Assembly (NCBI GenBank): GCA_015501075.1
Contig: JADNYJ010000003.1
Coordinates: 434,001-498,000 of the forward strand
Direction of reading: 5' to 3'
Length of the DNA: 64,000 nucleotides
Source of the DNA: Gymnopilus junonius
Lineage: Eukaryota > Basidiomycota > Agaricomycetes > Agaricales > Galerinaceae
The translations under genes and the position numbers were made by a program. How positions within the stretch are numbered: the first letter of the stretch is position 1; each line of letters opens with the position of its first letter. Shown in pieces: positions 44,400 to 55,878 of this stretch. Under the pieces are notes generated by a model. The model saw only the letters and a program-made list of their open reading frames with translations, was not told the DNA's origin and did not search any database.

Positions 44400-47300
44400 G
44401 GTGGTCAAGAGTAGAAGGGGCAACCTAGCACAGCACAGCAATTGTGGCGGAGTTTGAATATTTCCAAGTTCCCTCTAACGGGCCACAGGCGTCTGTCTCC
44501 TACTCTATATGCAACCATCTCCGAGTCAAAATCAGCCTGCATTGCTGCCGTTACCTCTTTCTTTGACTATACGAATGGGGGATGTTAATTGAGCTGACGT
44601 TCCTTATATGGTGTTGCCGGCGTGTGTAATATCCTGGACCGGTCTCGACCAAACATCTTGGCTTCATCGTCGCCTCAGGAAACATATTCATCCAAGGATA
44701 CGGTAGCTCCTTTAACCGCACTGAACTCAATCGAGTCGCCATGCACTACCTATGCCTCGGCTCAATTCCTTGGATTGTGGTTATACCGAGTAAACGGATG
44801 CTTGATAGTGAACCTGCCAAGCGAATGTCTATCTTATATCTGTAACTTTTTTGACGTTAAAAACTTTCTCATTCGCAAAGATGGTAAGCTCATTCAAGAT
44901 ATCGTGTCCACACTTAGCCATTTTGATCTCACTCTTTCTCTTAAATAGCTCAACGTGAGTAATATCTTCCCTTCATAGACTCGAGGCCAAGGCTTATTTC
45001 TTCCGGATCAAGACATTGGTGTCTCCGCCTCTGTACCGAAGTCACCCAATTTTCCTCTCCATCCTCAAACTTGGTGCATGGGTGCCAAATTGACTTGGTC
45101 CAATATTTGTCAATATTGCATCCTCAGATTCTACGATGCCTTGAAGAGCACTGCATTTAGTCTATACCGTCCCCTTGGCTTAAACGCCGATAAAAAGTCT
45201 GCGCCCATTCAATCTCAGTTTCACGGAGTCGGGTTAAGCGATGATCTCAATGGTCTGGGCTTGTGAATGTCCATCGTCCAATACATAACTCTGGGACTGG
45301 GCGGTTGGGAGCCTACCTTACGGGCATATCTGCTGCGCTTTCGTCGACTTAAGTGCTGCGCTTTTCCCTTATCGTGTTCTCGGCATAAGATAAACAACAT
45401 ACACCGGGCGATATCCCACCCTTGGAGCTTGGCTATATAACACTCGAATTATCCTCTATTAAATGATCTCCCCAGCGCCGTTCTAGCCAGTGGAAGAAGC
45501 TACCATCTGTTAGCTCCCTATGATTTCTCAAGACTCTTTCTGGACTCTTTCGATAGATCTCGTCGCTCTCTAGCTTGCAAACTACAAGTCTACAATATCC
45601 ATATAACCGTGACAACTTATCTGGTGCTAAGTCCTTGCGATCTTCTTCAAGGATATCAACTCTATATCTAATACCAAGTCAAACGAATTGGGCATCCTTC
45701 TACCCTTGGACATGTGACGCGTTTCTAGCGCCCAGGAACACTTTGACGTCGGCTTCACGGGGTACATTTGCGGATCTAGGAAACAGGGCAGTTTTGTATA
45801 AGGTCGTGACCTCAGGGCTGCTGGATTTTCGAAACTTGTCTTCTGGCCAGGTCGGTATTTCGTTCCGACCTTAATATGTATAGGTGCTTAAAACCCTCAA
45901 AACGTGCAAGGTCTATTTTGTTGCCAATGCTGTCAATTCAGTAGGTCACTGGCACACTTGGACGGGCCATCTCAGTTCTGGTGCTCGTTTCCCAGCCATG
46001 ACATGCAGCGTGGATAGTGAGCTCACGGCTACTGGTAGCGATAACAAAATAGGTTCCACTCCCTTTATTCCTCTCCAAGACATCCACGCAATTCCTCTTC
46101 AAATGAAGGAATTAAGGCCTTTTCTTCTCTCTGACCCAACGCTCTCAAAGAATGGATTGCTAATTGCTTCGGCCATAAAATATAGGTCTTGTCAGCCTTT
46201 CGGAAGCGCCAGCCACATCTCCACGGTGTCGCCTGTGCTGCATTGCAATGCTCCTCATTCACATTTCCTTCCTGTTGTAAACCCACGACGATGAGTTTTT
46301 GAACTCGACTCGGGTCAGTATTTTTCCATTGATTGGACAAAATTGAGCTGACTGGTATAGGTGCAACTACCTTTCGCATATTCCAATAACATCCGAGAAA
46401 AAGTTCAGTTTATTTTTGAACGACGGGACGACACGTCCAATCAAAGCAGTGTCTCTCTCGGGCTGCTTTCTCGTCATCTCGTCGGTCCGCCGCGGTTTTT
46501 GTCGAGAAATACGCCTTTGTCCTTGCGTGCGCGGATAATGCCGAGCTTCTTGCCTATGATCTACACATCGCAGATGTGTTTGATGACCAAATGAGGTCGC
46601 CACGTCTCTTCCCCACATACTGACTGGAGGTCAAATCATGACGCTCACAGGAATGACCAAAAAACACCATGGTCTCAGACATGGACGACTGCACTTTGAC
46701 TAACTCTGATGGTGCCATAATGAGAGAAGTCGAAAATCAGCTTTGATTTGTATACTATTACTTCGGGCTGGAGGTTATTTGATTAATCCTCATAGGAAAG
46801 GTACGCGAGCTCGTATCTACTTTCGTTGCCGTTCTCTCAGACTTCTAAAGACAAGGATAGCTCAAGGCATGACGTTGGTGGATTCCAAGTTGAAGATCAG
46901 TTGCTCTTTCGTGCTCCTCATACCCGATTCGCAGGCAAGTATTTTTTGCGAGTATATCATCTGTCAAATAAAAATTCCTGGATCATTTTTCAAGCAGCAT
47001 CATACCTGTGAGAGGTTCAGCACTCTCCGTTCGTGTCAATTCTGGACAGGTATTCACATCGGCACAGTTGATATCTTGATTTGTGTGGGGTATCATCTCA
47101 GAGGTCTTCGTATTTTGTGAGCCGTATGTCTGCTATCAGCCTCCAACTACTGGCTGCTGGAAGAAGGAACTTGAACTCTTTGTCACCCTGACTGGCTGGG
47201 CAAGATCCCAAGGTACCGCACATAGCCAGGTCGTATGACCGTTGTTACGCGATTCCTAGCTAATCACCGAGAGAACTTTGCTTCTACAAGCTCACGGTGA

Positions 47301-50199
47301 CCGCGTCCGCGAGGGAGAAAAGAAGACACTTGCGCAAGCGATGCAGGAACACCTTTCCAGGATCAGTATTTCTCTACGTTCTTCTCGACACACTTCTTGA
47401 CATTCGCATAGAAGGCCAAGCACTACTGGTATCGAGGTTGAACCAACCGTTCGCGCATACTCGATCAATTTCTCAAGTCATCTAATAGCAATAGGTCCTC
47501 AACAAGTTGATTTCTTACTCACCTCCGAGCTAACCGTCGCTTAGCCTGCTGAGAATAACACGATGATCACCTTACACGATACTCATTAATTCTTCCTCCT
47601 TCGGGGTCAATAGTTTCTGTGGCTGTACAACCCCTTTCTCTCTCACTGTCAACCCACATCTCTGGTACTGGGACTGAGTGATCACCCCGATTGGGGGTTA
47701 ATTTTCTCGTCGTCGGCCTCTCAATTGCACGTGGCTCAAGCTTTCGAGATCTTGATTAACTATCTTTCGTTGAATGAGGCCTTCACCTACAAACCAAAGA
47801 AATTGGGCTGGTTGAACATATTTTAAAATAAGTCACTCCGACTCTGGCTCGACATTCGCTTGCAGTTTCGTCGTCTGACTCTTTGCTGCTGGGAAATCTC
47901 TCTGCTGTTCAAGCATGTGCCTCGTGCTTTCACAACTGTATCGTCGTAGCCAATCATGATACGCAGACCTATCCGTCTTCCGGGGCGACGGGCTAATATT
48001 TAGTCTGACGGTTCCCATTTACGTCGAAATATCGACGCTCGGTTTCCTCGAGAAGCAAGGCCGCTTCCTCAGCGCCGGCCGACGCTGTTTGGTTGATGAT
48101 GCCCGCATACGTTTTTGTCGTATCCGGTCATAACGCATCGCCAGCCCGGCATGGCGTTTTCAAAGGATGCCCCGCCAATGCGACTTCCACTTCGAACCCA
48201 AATTCTCATCGTGCGATTTGCATTGCAGCAGCACGCGTCATGGTAGCGTAATGTATACGAATCTCGATTTTTTGATATCTACAAATTTTACTTTAACACA
48301 TTAGTGATAAGCACAGAGATTCATCACCTCTTGCTATTACCATACGCAAGTATGGGAAACTTCGAGCTCAATTCTCTTTTCGTCGTGCACTGAACCAACT
48401 AGTTCCTCATTTGTTTGCTCTTTTATTTCTCCCTTCGGGACCTGGCCAATCGCCCTCCTGGGAACGGGCAATTCTGACAAGCGTAAAGCTTTGGACTTTA
48501 CCTCGTCCGACATAGCGGCAGGCATTTTCCCATAGCCACGCGAACAATGGCATAAATTCTGCTCTGTGTCTTTTTCCCTCGCTATGTCATAGATATCTGG
48601 ATCCTAAAACGGGGCGGATTGGATTTCTCCTGCGATAATATGGACCTTGCTCTCCTGCTTCTTTTATTTTTACTGTCAAACCGCCGCTTTGTTGAGTTAT
48701 TGGAAGTGGATTACGATATTTACACTTTTTTTTGTGGGATTCTGATTCCTTACTTTAGCCATCACCGTCTCCAATGCAATGCGGTCGATTTTTCTATTGC
48801 CCCCATCACCGATGAAAATGTGAATCCAGGCTGGCAGTCTTTTAGTTCACCTTTCCGCTTGATCCTTCATTTCTTTCGGCGGCCGTAGGATGATTGATTC
48901 TTACCAGCTACTTCCTACTTCCTGGTGTCCATCACATTTCTTCTTTTCACAGCAACGTAGTGATCATTTCTGGTCTTATCACATCGCGAGCCATCTGCTT
49001 CTAAAGTTCTCTTATCTCAAGTAACAAACACAGATGCACTTCACGAGCTAATTTTCTTTGTCAATGACATTGCACGGGCGCCCTGCTTCCTTCGTCCTAC
49101 CACATCCGGAAATTCCAAGACTGTACTTCTTTAACATCTTATCTCTCTGATTGGGCTACGAAAAGAAACTCAGAGCCTGATTTATCACCTTGCATTTGCT
49201 CGGCCTGGACGAAAGTCAGCTTTTCTCCTCGTAAGTATACCTCATTCCCATCGGTATGACATCCGCGAGGCGTGGCGTGCCGCTATTGTACGGGTACTGT
49301 TGATAAGAAATGAGCATGCCAGTTACGGGCTGCTGGAATAAGAAACCTGTTGTGAGAGAATTGCTTTGAATAGTTTGTTCCAATATTGATTAGGAACAGG
49401 ATTGTTGTGCGTGCTTGATTGTAATGCATTTAGATCTAAATTCAGAATCCGGCGATTTCGAGGCCCCAATGATGTGCCTTCGGGGAAATACTAATCGTAC
49501 TCAAAGAGGCGCTCGATGTCGAGAGAGGTGAACACGAGAGGTGAACGTCCAGATAATATTTGGACTGGAAGGTCATACGAAATGCTCTCTGACAGCTTCG
49601 TCATCCCTATACTTCTCGGGATCCTAAAATATCTCTGACGAGCCGTCCATCGCAGAACAATGTTAATTAAAGTAGAGGCGAGAACATCACTGTGAATTCT
49701 GAAAGAAAATCGCAGCGACGCATCAGCACGCCAATTTTCCATTCAGCGTTTTTGACTTTATCCCTTCAACGTTAACCAATGAAACTGGACGAGTATGAGT
49801 GTGTTATTTCAGAGAAGCGCAGAGATAAGCTTCAATTGCCCATGAAGGACGACGCGTGCAGTTCATCCACATGGCTGCAAGAATGTGGTCTCCACCAACC
49901 TTTTTTTTGTTGACGTGAGACTAGAGAAAGGTGCAATACATCAGGTTTTCTATCAAATACTGTCTCCAAGAGGAGTTGCATGGATTTAGAAAGAGCCAAC
50001 CCAGAGGTGATAAATTAAAGTCAGATTGAAGGATTACAACCATGAGGCGATTAATAAGGACGAAAAATCGCCTTCAGTCAACCGGTGTGCCCTCTCAGCC
50101 AACTTGAGCCCTCTTGAGCCATTCAGCCAGTACCCTCATCCCCAATTATTGGGCATGGACAAATGGAGAAAAGAGTTTGGAGGCAGCGGTCACTGCTGA
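44400..50199. other. Large gene-poor interval with unassigned coding-like fragments
   Basis: Almost 6 kb without an intact gene. On the plus strand several stretches look translated but are isolated and broken: NLPSECLSYICNFFDVKNFL (44811 region, F-box-like), AKAYFFRIKTLVSPPLYRSH (44980 region), EKYAFVLACADNAELLAYDL then HIADVFDDQM (46505-46590), and RAPHTRFAGKYFLRVYHLSN (46910-46970). No conserved family could be named. They may be remnants of a decayed gene, or one gene obscured by indels. The part from 47.6 to 50.2 kb shows nothing clear. Confidence 0.3.
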
Positions 50200-53100
50200 G
50201 TAATACGTCATTCAAGATAATCTATTTTTGCTGATCAAAAGATTGCACACCGAGACTTGGGCGCGCGACGCGAACGTCGAGCGCACAGAAAGACGAACAA
50301 ACAACTTTGAGGCGTAGTTCGGCACAGGGACCAGGCACTGCGCACATGTTCGAGTCCCGAATACTACGTCAGTAAGAGTGCGATATTGAACGCAGTCCAG
50401 AGTAAGCGGAGCAAATCGATCAGTACAACGGCGCAGGTCAATAGTTATCAACTGCCGCGACAGAAAACGAGCTTCCAACACATTATTTGTTAGAACAGAC
50501 ATCATCGCCGCAGCTCTAACAGAATATTGACCAAGTCCAAATTTCTTCCTCTTCTTCAGGACGGATCAAGAAAGAGCCACCAGTTGACAGAGCACATATA
50601 TACATAGCCTGTCTTCACATTTACACCTGAAAGTGCAAAGTGCACCATGTGCAGATGTTAAGATACGCGGCGATTATTGCTAAGATGCTAATGACCCAGT
50701 TATCAACGTGAGAGGGGACTAACAGGCAAGAGAAACAAGTCTCTGAGGACTGGAATATTGGCCTTTGAGAACTTGGACAAAAATTGTTCTTAATGGTAGC
50801 CACGCCTTCATTTGTCAAATCTGCAGTTGGGAGGACTCGACTCGGTCCATTTTGGGATAATGCCATCTTTAATTTTGGTTCGACGGTTCACTTTTGTTTT
50901 TGGAAGAGAGATGGGAGGGAATAGGCTCGAGCCGACGGAGTCGTAAGTCCAGGCGATGTATACATAGAGCAGTACCAAATAACGTCATTGACACTGCGCC
51001 GTAAGAGCAAAACGAACGCAGGCTGCCATAAACTGGAAAGGGAACTGCACCGTGCCGGTGAAAGAGACAATGTGTACGTACTGAAGGAGGAGACAACATG
51101 TATCCATTAATTTCTTTTGTGAAGACAAGTGTTTCTGTTAGGTAGACAAGGGCCAGGATCCCAGGGCGAGGTGACAATAAGGAGATGCGAAAAAAAGCGG
51201 TTTGATAGCGAGCCCGAACTCGGTGTTGTAACACGAGCGACTTGACTTGCAGGAGGGCAGACAATCTTTGGCCGTCAAATACAAGCACAGGTGCCGCCTT
51301 TGCCTTACGTGCACGAATCAGGCCAACATAGTCTGAGTATCGGTATATACGAGCCCGCGAAGCCGCGTCTTTACCATTAGCCTTTTTCTCTCCAAGTTTG
51401 CTGTCTTTGTCAATTCAGTGCGTTCCTCGTGCGATGTGCGATAGCGATTAAGTAACCAATGAAAAGACACGAGCGGCAAAAGGAGTGAGAACCTGATTTG
51501 CAGAACCCTGATAGATTGGATAGAGTACCACTGAAGTCTGAGGTAAGTGGGTAAAAAAAGTCGTCGTCACCCCTGACAAAAACAAAAATGAAAGTAACCA
51601 TGAAACCTGGACAAACATTAAAATGGAACACGTACAACCATATGGTGCATATGTGCTTCGCGGACGCGGGCTGCCCTCTCTCCAGAGATGGGAGATCACT
51701 TTAGGAAAGAGGTTAATTCACGATCCCGAGACCCCGATTTCACAGTTCCTGAGTCCCGACGGAGAACTGGTATGAATCTTGATTCTTTGAACCATTATTA
51801 AGGAAAATTACCCAAACACGGGGGCGTGGTGGCGCGTACTATCGGAACAGACAAATGCGTAGAAATAAACTGACCGACCTCGAGCTTAAGAGCCGAGTCT
51901 CGGGAAGCCTCGAAAGATGATATGGAGGCTGGCTGGCCTTTCCATTCGGACAATCCGTTCCGTAATGGAGTCAGGGAAGAGCAGGTCGGGCGAGTCGACG
52001 CGAACGCTGACGTTCGTGAGCGGCAGGCTGTTGTTCTTCCTTACATGCTTAGATAGTTGGGGAGGAGATCAGACGTATGCTGTCCGATATTGTACTGTAC
52101 ATTCTTCGAATGTTTCGTTCCGCTTCCTGCGGTGACCCGATTCAAACTTCAGGCAGAGCAAATTTGTTCCTAGGCGAATTCGAGGGCGAAATGCTGACGA
52201 GTCTACAATGTACTCCAGTGAGAAAATTCGCAGTTGAGAAAAAAAGGACTGTACACCAACTCATCCCATGGCCACATGTTGGCTTGTTCTGATCCACGGA
52301 GCGAACGATGGGTCCTGGGCGAATAATAATTATGATCAACAGATACACATACGCATGCACTGTGAGTATGAGGTATGAATCGCACCGTGCCGGTACTGCA
52401 TTAATAGGACTTCTTCTATTACCGTAGGTACATACCTTCTTAGGGTCGAGTTTCGATGCAAATAAATATGCCATAATGACGCGCTTTGGCGACGGGCAGG
52501 GATTCGCAGAAAGATCTTGAGAAAAAGACCAAGAACCACTTGAAGATGATGGATGGTTCGATTCCTTGTTGGCCAATCGAGATGTGTCATACGGTGATAA
52601 CATACTGCGAGTTGGTTAGTAACTCCACGGAATAAATCGCCAACGACATAGGAAATCAATATAATGTTGTACCTTCAAGTTAACGTCGAAGATACGTTCG
52701 GTACGAGTCACGGTGTCTTTCAACGATGATAGGGTTTGTCTGTACATGTACGCTCAACGCACACGGCTTTCCAGGATCAGATCGCCTAAGGACTACATTC
52801 CCCGAGCTCAAAGAAACTTCAAAAGGAAGATGCACACAATACAATGCATTCTTTAGGGATTTGACGAGATTCGGTCGGAACGAGGTGGCGAAAAAAAAAA
52901 TATCTGTTGGGCTTGTCAACTTTACTTGATGATAAAGATAATGGATGATAAAGATGTGACTGACTCACCGACCGACTCCCGGTTCGAGCATCGAGAATAA
53001 TTAGATTGAAACTGCGCGTCAATTTCGCTTTTTCGTATGGGACGTTGTCAACTTGTGTGATCTTGAAGAAAGCCGGCAGCGCACCTTGATTGGGAATCCG

Positions 53101-53290
53101 CCCATCCGACGGACAGTTCCGGACTCGGAAAGTCGCCGGACATAGAACTCTTTGTCCGGTGCAGGCCTGCGCAATGCACAGTAGGACGCGCGTCGTCCAC
53201 TCCCGACCACATAGTAGAATTTCAGAACTATAACCAACAAACTACAGTAAATAAATATTAATCAATGACGATACTTCTGTGAGTGCGGTA
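50200..53290 (-). other. Possible unrecognised multi-exon gene or gene remnant
   Basis: Leftward frames contain protein-like blocks bounded by plausible splice sites. At 53240-52975: FYYVVGSGRRASYCALRRPA, DKEFYVRRLSESGTVRR and, after one assumed missing base near 53102, IPNQGALPAFFKITQVDNVP then YEKAKLTRSFNLIILDARTG. At 52920-52790: KSLKNALYCVHLPFEVSLSS, then a 62-base intron-like gap. At 52715-52675: TRTERIFDVNLK. At 52600-52435: a Ser-rich block ending KRVIMAYLFASKLDPKK before a GTATGT donor. At 52140-51900: TNVSVRVDSPDLLFPDSITE and ERIVRMERPASLHIIFRG. I do not recognise a family and cannot join all pieces in one frame. No intact model is claimed. Confidence 0.3.
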
Positions 53291-53739
53291 TTTAAATACG
53301 ATAATGTATAATTCGTGCTGTAACATCGAGCGGCGCCTAGAGCGCTTCACCTCCTTCACAAAGACTGGAATTCTTTAAACAGTTTTATTTACATCAATCA
53401 ATGCCCGCAGTAAAATCCACTGGAAACGCGGACCCGTCAGGTTCATTTTCTCTGACGCTCAGCTCAGCAGCCCAAAATTTTCTACGTTTTCAGGTAGTAT
53501 TGTTTACCTGGTTATTATTAATTAAGAAGTTTTTATGAGCGAAGGGTCTATGGAGAGATGGCCGTGATATTTATCATCCATCGGCTTATTGTGGGCGTCT
53601 ATGAACTTTAAAGGCCTTGAAAACTTTTCCATTACAATCATTTAAGCACCGTGCACCGCACCGCAGAGTCAAGTCCGGCAAACCGACCCAGGCAGCGCAG
53701 ATCCGTCTTTCTAAACACTTCCAGCCGAAGCGAGAGGAG

Positions 53740-53758
53740 GATTATGATAATCATAATC
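53740..53758. repeat. Perfect 9-base palindrome
   Basis: GATTATGATAATCATAATC is a perfect inverted repeat with a single central base (arms GATTATGAT/ATCATAATC). It lies in a gene-poor stretch and could bind a dimeric factor or form a cruciform; no function is shown. Confidence 0.7.
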
Positions 53759-53967
53759 ATAACGCAGCATTATGATCCAACTTGAACTGTGCGCAGAAAA
53801 GGTGCACTTGCGTCATCGATATGGCATCCCGTTGCATTGAACATTCACTATCAAAGTAAATTGACGTCGACAGCCCTCTTGTCAAGCTAACACTCATTCA
53901 ATTCAATTCCGGCTCGGCGACTTCATTTCGTCGTCGTCTCGCCTCGCCACCCTCACAAAACGCCAAA

Positions 53968-54033
53968 ATGCCTGTCAACCTTGAAAAGCTTGAGAGAGGC
54001 GTTAGAGAGCCGATGTCTTTGGTCACTTTGTAA
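53968..54033 (+). other. Short 21-codon ORF after promoter-like sequence
   Basis: ATG in a favourable fungal context (CGCCAAAATGCC), preceded by a C/T-rich, UTR-like tract, opens the peptide MPVNLEKLERGVREPMSLVT plus Leu, stop. It could be a conserved first exon with a missed splice, an upstream ORF, or a truncated gene start. No continuation was found. Confidence 0.3.
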
Positions 54034-54298
54034 ATACCATGACATGGTTGAACGTCTTTAAGCGAATAGCATCAGATTGAGCAACTTGAAGTTTAGCTTG
54101 AAGGGTTTAAACGTTTGGCTGAACCATTTACTCGACCTGGTCAGCCCTCGATTGATTCCCGACGTTTCTTTCGCCGACAAAGGGCTCAAGCGGCGAGGAG
54201 AGACCTGTTCATTTAAATTCTTGTTGTTCAATTAGAGTACGAGACATGATAAGCAGGAGATATCTTGCCAGTCGTTGTGCGTTCGTTGCGTTATGTGT

Positions 54299-54322
54299 GT
54301 AGGTAGGTAGGTAGATAGGTAG
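54299..54322. repeat. Tetranucleotide microsatellite (GTAG)n
   Basis: GTAGGTAGGTAGGTAGATAG then GTAG: about six units with one G-to-A interruption. Confidence 0.8.
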
Positions 54323-55878
54323 TCCTTTCGAATTCATTCTGAGTCAATAGGCTGATTCAGTCGGTACAGGTGTTTCCGTTCTCCCCTTTCCTCGTGCCCG
54401 AATTGCAGTTGACAAAGACAAGACAAAGATGCGGTGACTGGCTGGGGATATAATATAATAAGCATTACACGTTGATTACAACTCGAAGATGAATAAATCA
54501 AATCAAACCCAAGTAAATAGTACTCTAGCAGTGATAATAATAGTAGATGACTGGTCATCCCGGATGCAAGGATGTACGTACCTGACAAAGACCTGAGGCT
54601 CGAGGGAAAGAGATTTTTTTAGGGTATGAAATCATAGGATGTGATATATATGAGAATAGGAGAGTACCTGTTATTTATTTTTGAGCCAATTGAATTGGAA
54701 TTGGACGGGGTTCATAGGGAGGCAGGGCGGGAAACGTTGGACAATCCTTTTGTGGGCGTTTGCATTTTAAATTCAGATCCAGTACCAGAACCCATAATGT
54801 TTTTCTCTGTGTGTGGGAGAGGGAAAGTGATGCTGGAAAGGTTGAGACCCATGGGTTGGGAACGGGATAGTAGTAGTCGTCTAATTGGGAAGCAGGATTT
54901 GATCAGCAAATTCGGGGACGATAATTGGGTACGCGTCCATTTAACCCCGTGGACGGGGGGCAGCGTTTAGACTCGAGAAAAAAAAGGTAGAGGAGTCACG
55001 GCTCGTCTGAATTCGCTCGCTACACATGGATAGGATGGCTTCCCATATGCATGGTAGGTACGAGCCTATTATGGCGAGGGACCTCCGAAACCAGATTATC
55101 CATTTAGATAATTGGACCTCGAGGTCGAATCCAAGGTTAAGGACAGATTTTGATTAAAAAAGCCAAGTTCTTTGTCCTGGGAATGCGGGCCGTTGGCCAG
55201 AATGAGCCATGGATACATACATAGAAGGAATGACATGTAGTTTGTTTTCTTTGCTTTTTTTTCACTTGCTTGTAAGTAGGGCTTGCGACACGAGGTAAGG
55301 GGCGATGATGATCATCATTAGGAGGGTTCGGCCCTCCCGACTGGATAGATGAAATACCTGGCTGTCAGTGTTTATTTAGGTTTTGAAAAGGACATTTGGA
55401 GGCGAGGATGAAAAATTGAAAGACCGGGGGAGATGGACAGTGGCAGTTGAAGGTTGTTCGTTTGTTGTGGCCTGCCAAAGAGCGGTCGAGAGACCATTGG
55501 AAGGACGAAGGATGTGCAGAAATGAGCTGATCACGGTTCGGAGCTTGGTTGGAAATAGACAGTGGTGTCTAAAAGGGCCGGGGAGATCTGGGGGGAGCGA
55601 TGAAGTGTGAGATGCGCCCAATCTGTTGGTTGTGCGACTCTCATCTGCGAGCGTGTAAACTTGGGAGGGAATCTTGAATCTGGGCGGGTTGATTCTCACT
55701 CTGGTTCACTTTAGAGGTAGCGCCACGCGAACAAAGAGAAAGTAGTGCAAGTCGAGCATCTGTGCAAAGCGAGGAAAGAGGAATAGCGATACACGTGAGT
55801 TTGCAGCAGGATTTATTAAAGAAAGAAGGAGGAGGAGGAAGAGGAGGAAGAAGGCTGGCTGAGCCCCTGTCGACTGCA

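Larger units (their letters stand above)
53291..55878. other. Upstream region of the Zn2Cys6 regulator
   Basis: About 2.6 kb holding the palindrome, the 21-codon ORF, a GTAG microsatellite (54299-54322) and, near 55825-55855, a purine tract rich in GAGGAG just before the transcription factor start. A promoter of unusual length or long 5' leader is possible. No gene was found. Confidence 0.4.

Noticed and set aside
55125..55138. tRNA-like B-box sequence (GAGGTCGAATCCAAGG)
   Set aside because: No A-box or cloverleaf could be built around it; the same holds for GTTCGAGTCCCG near 50350.
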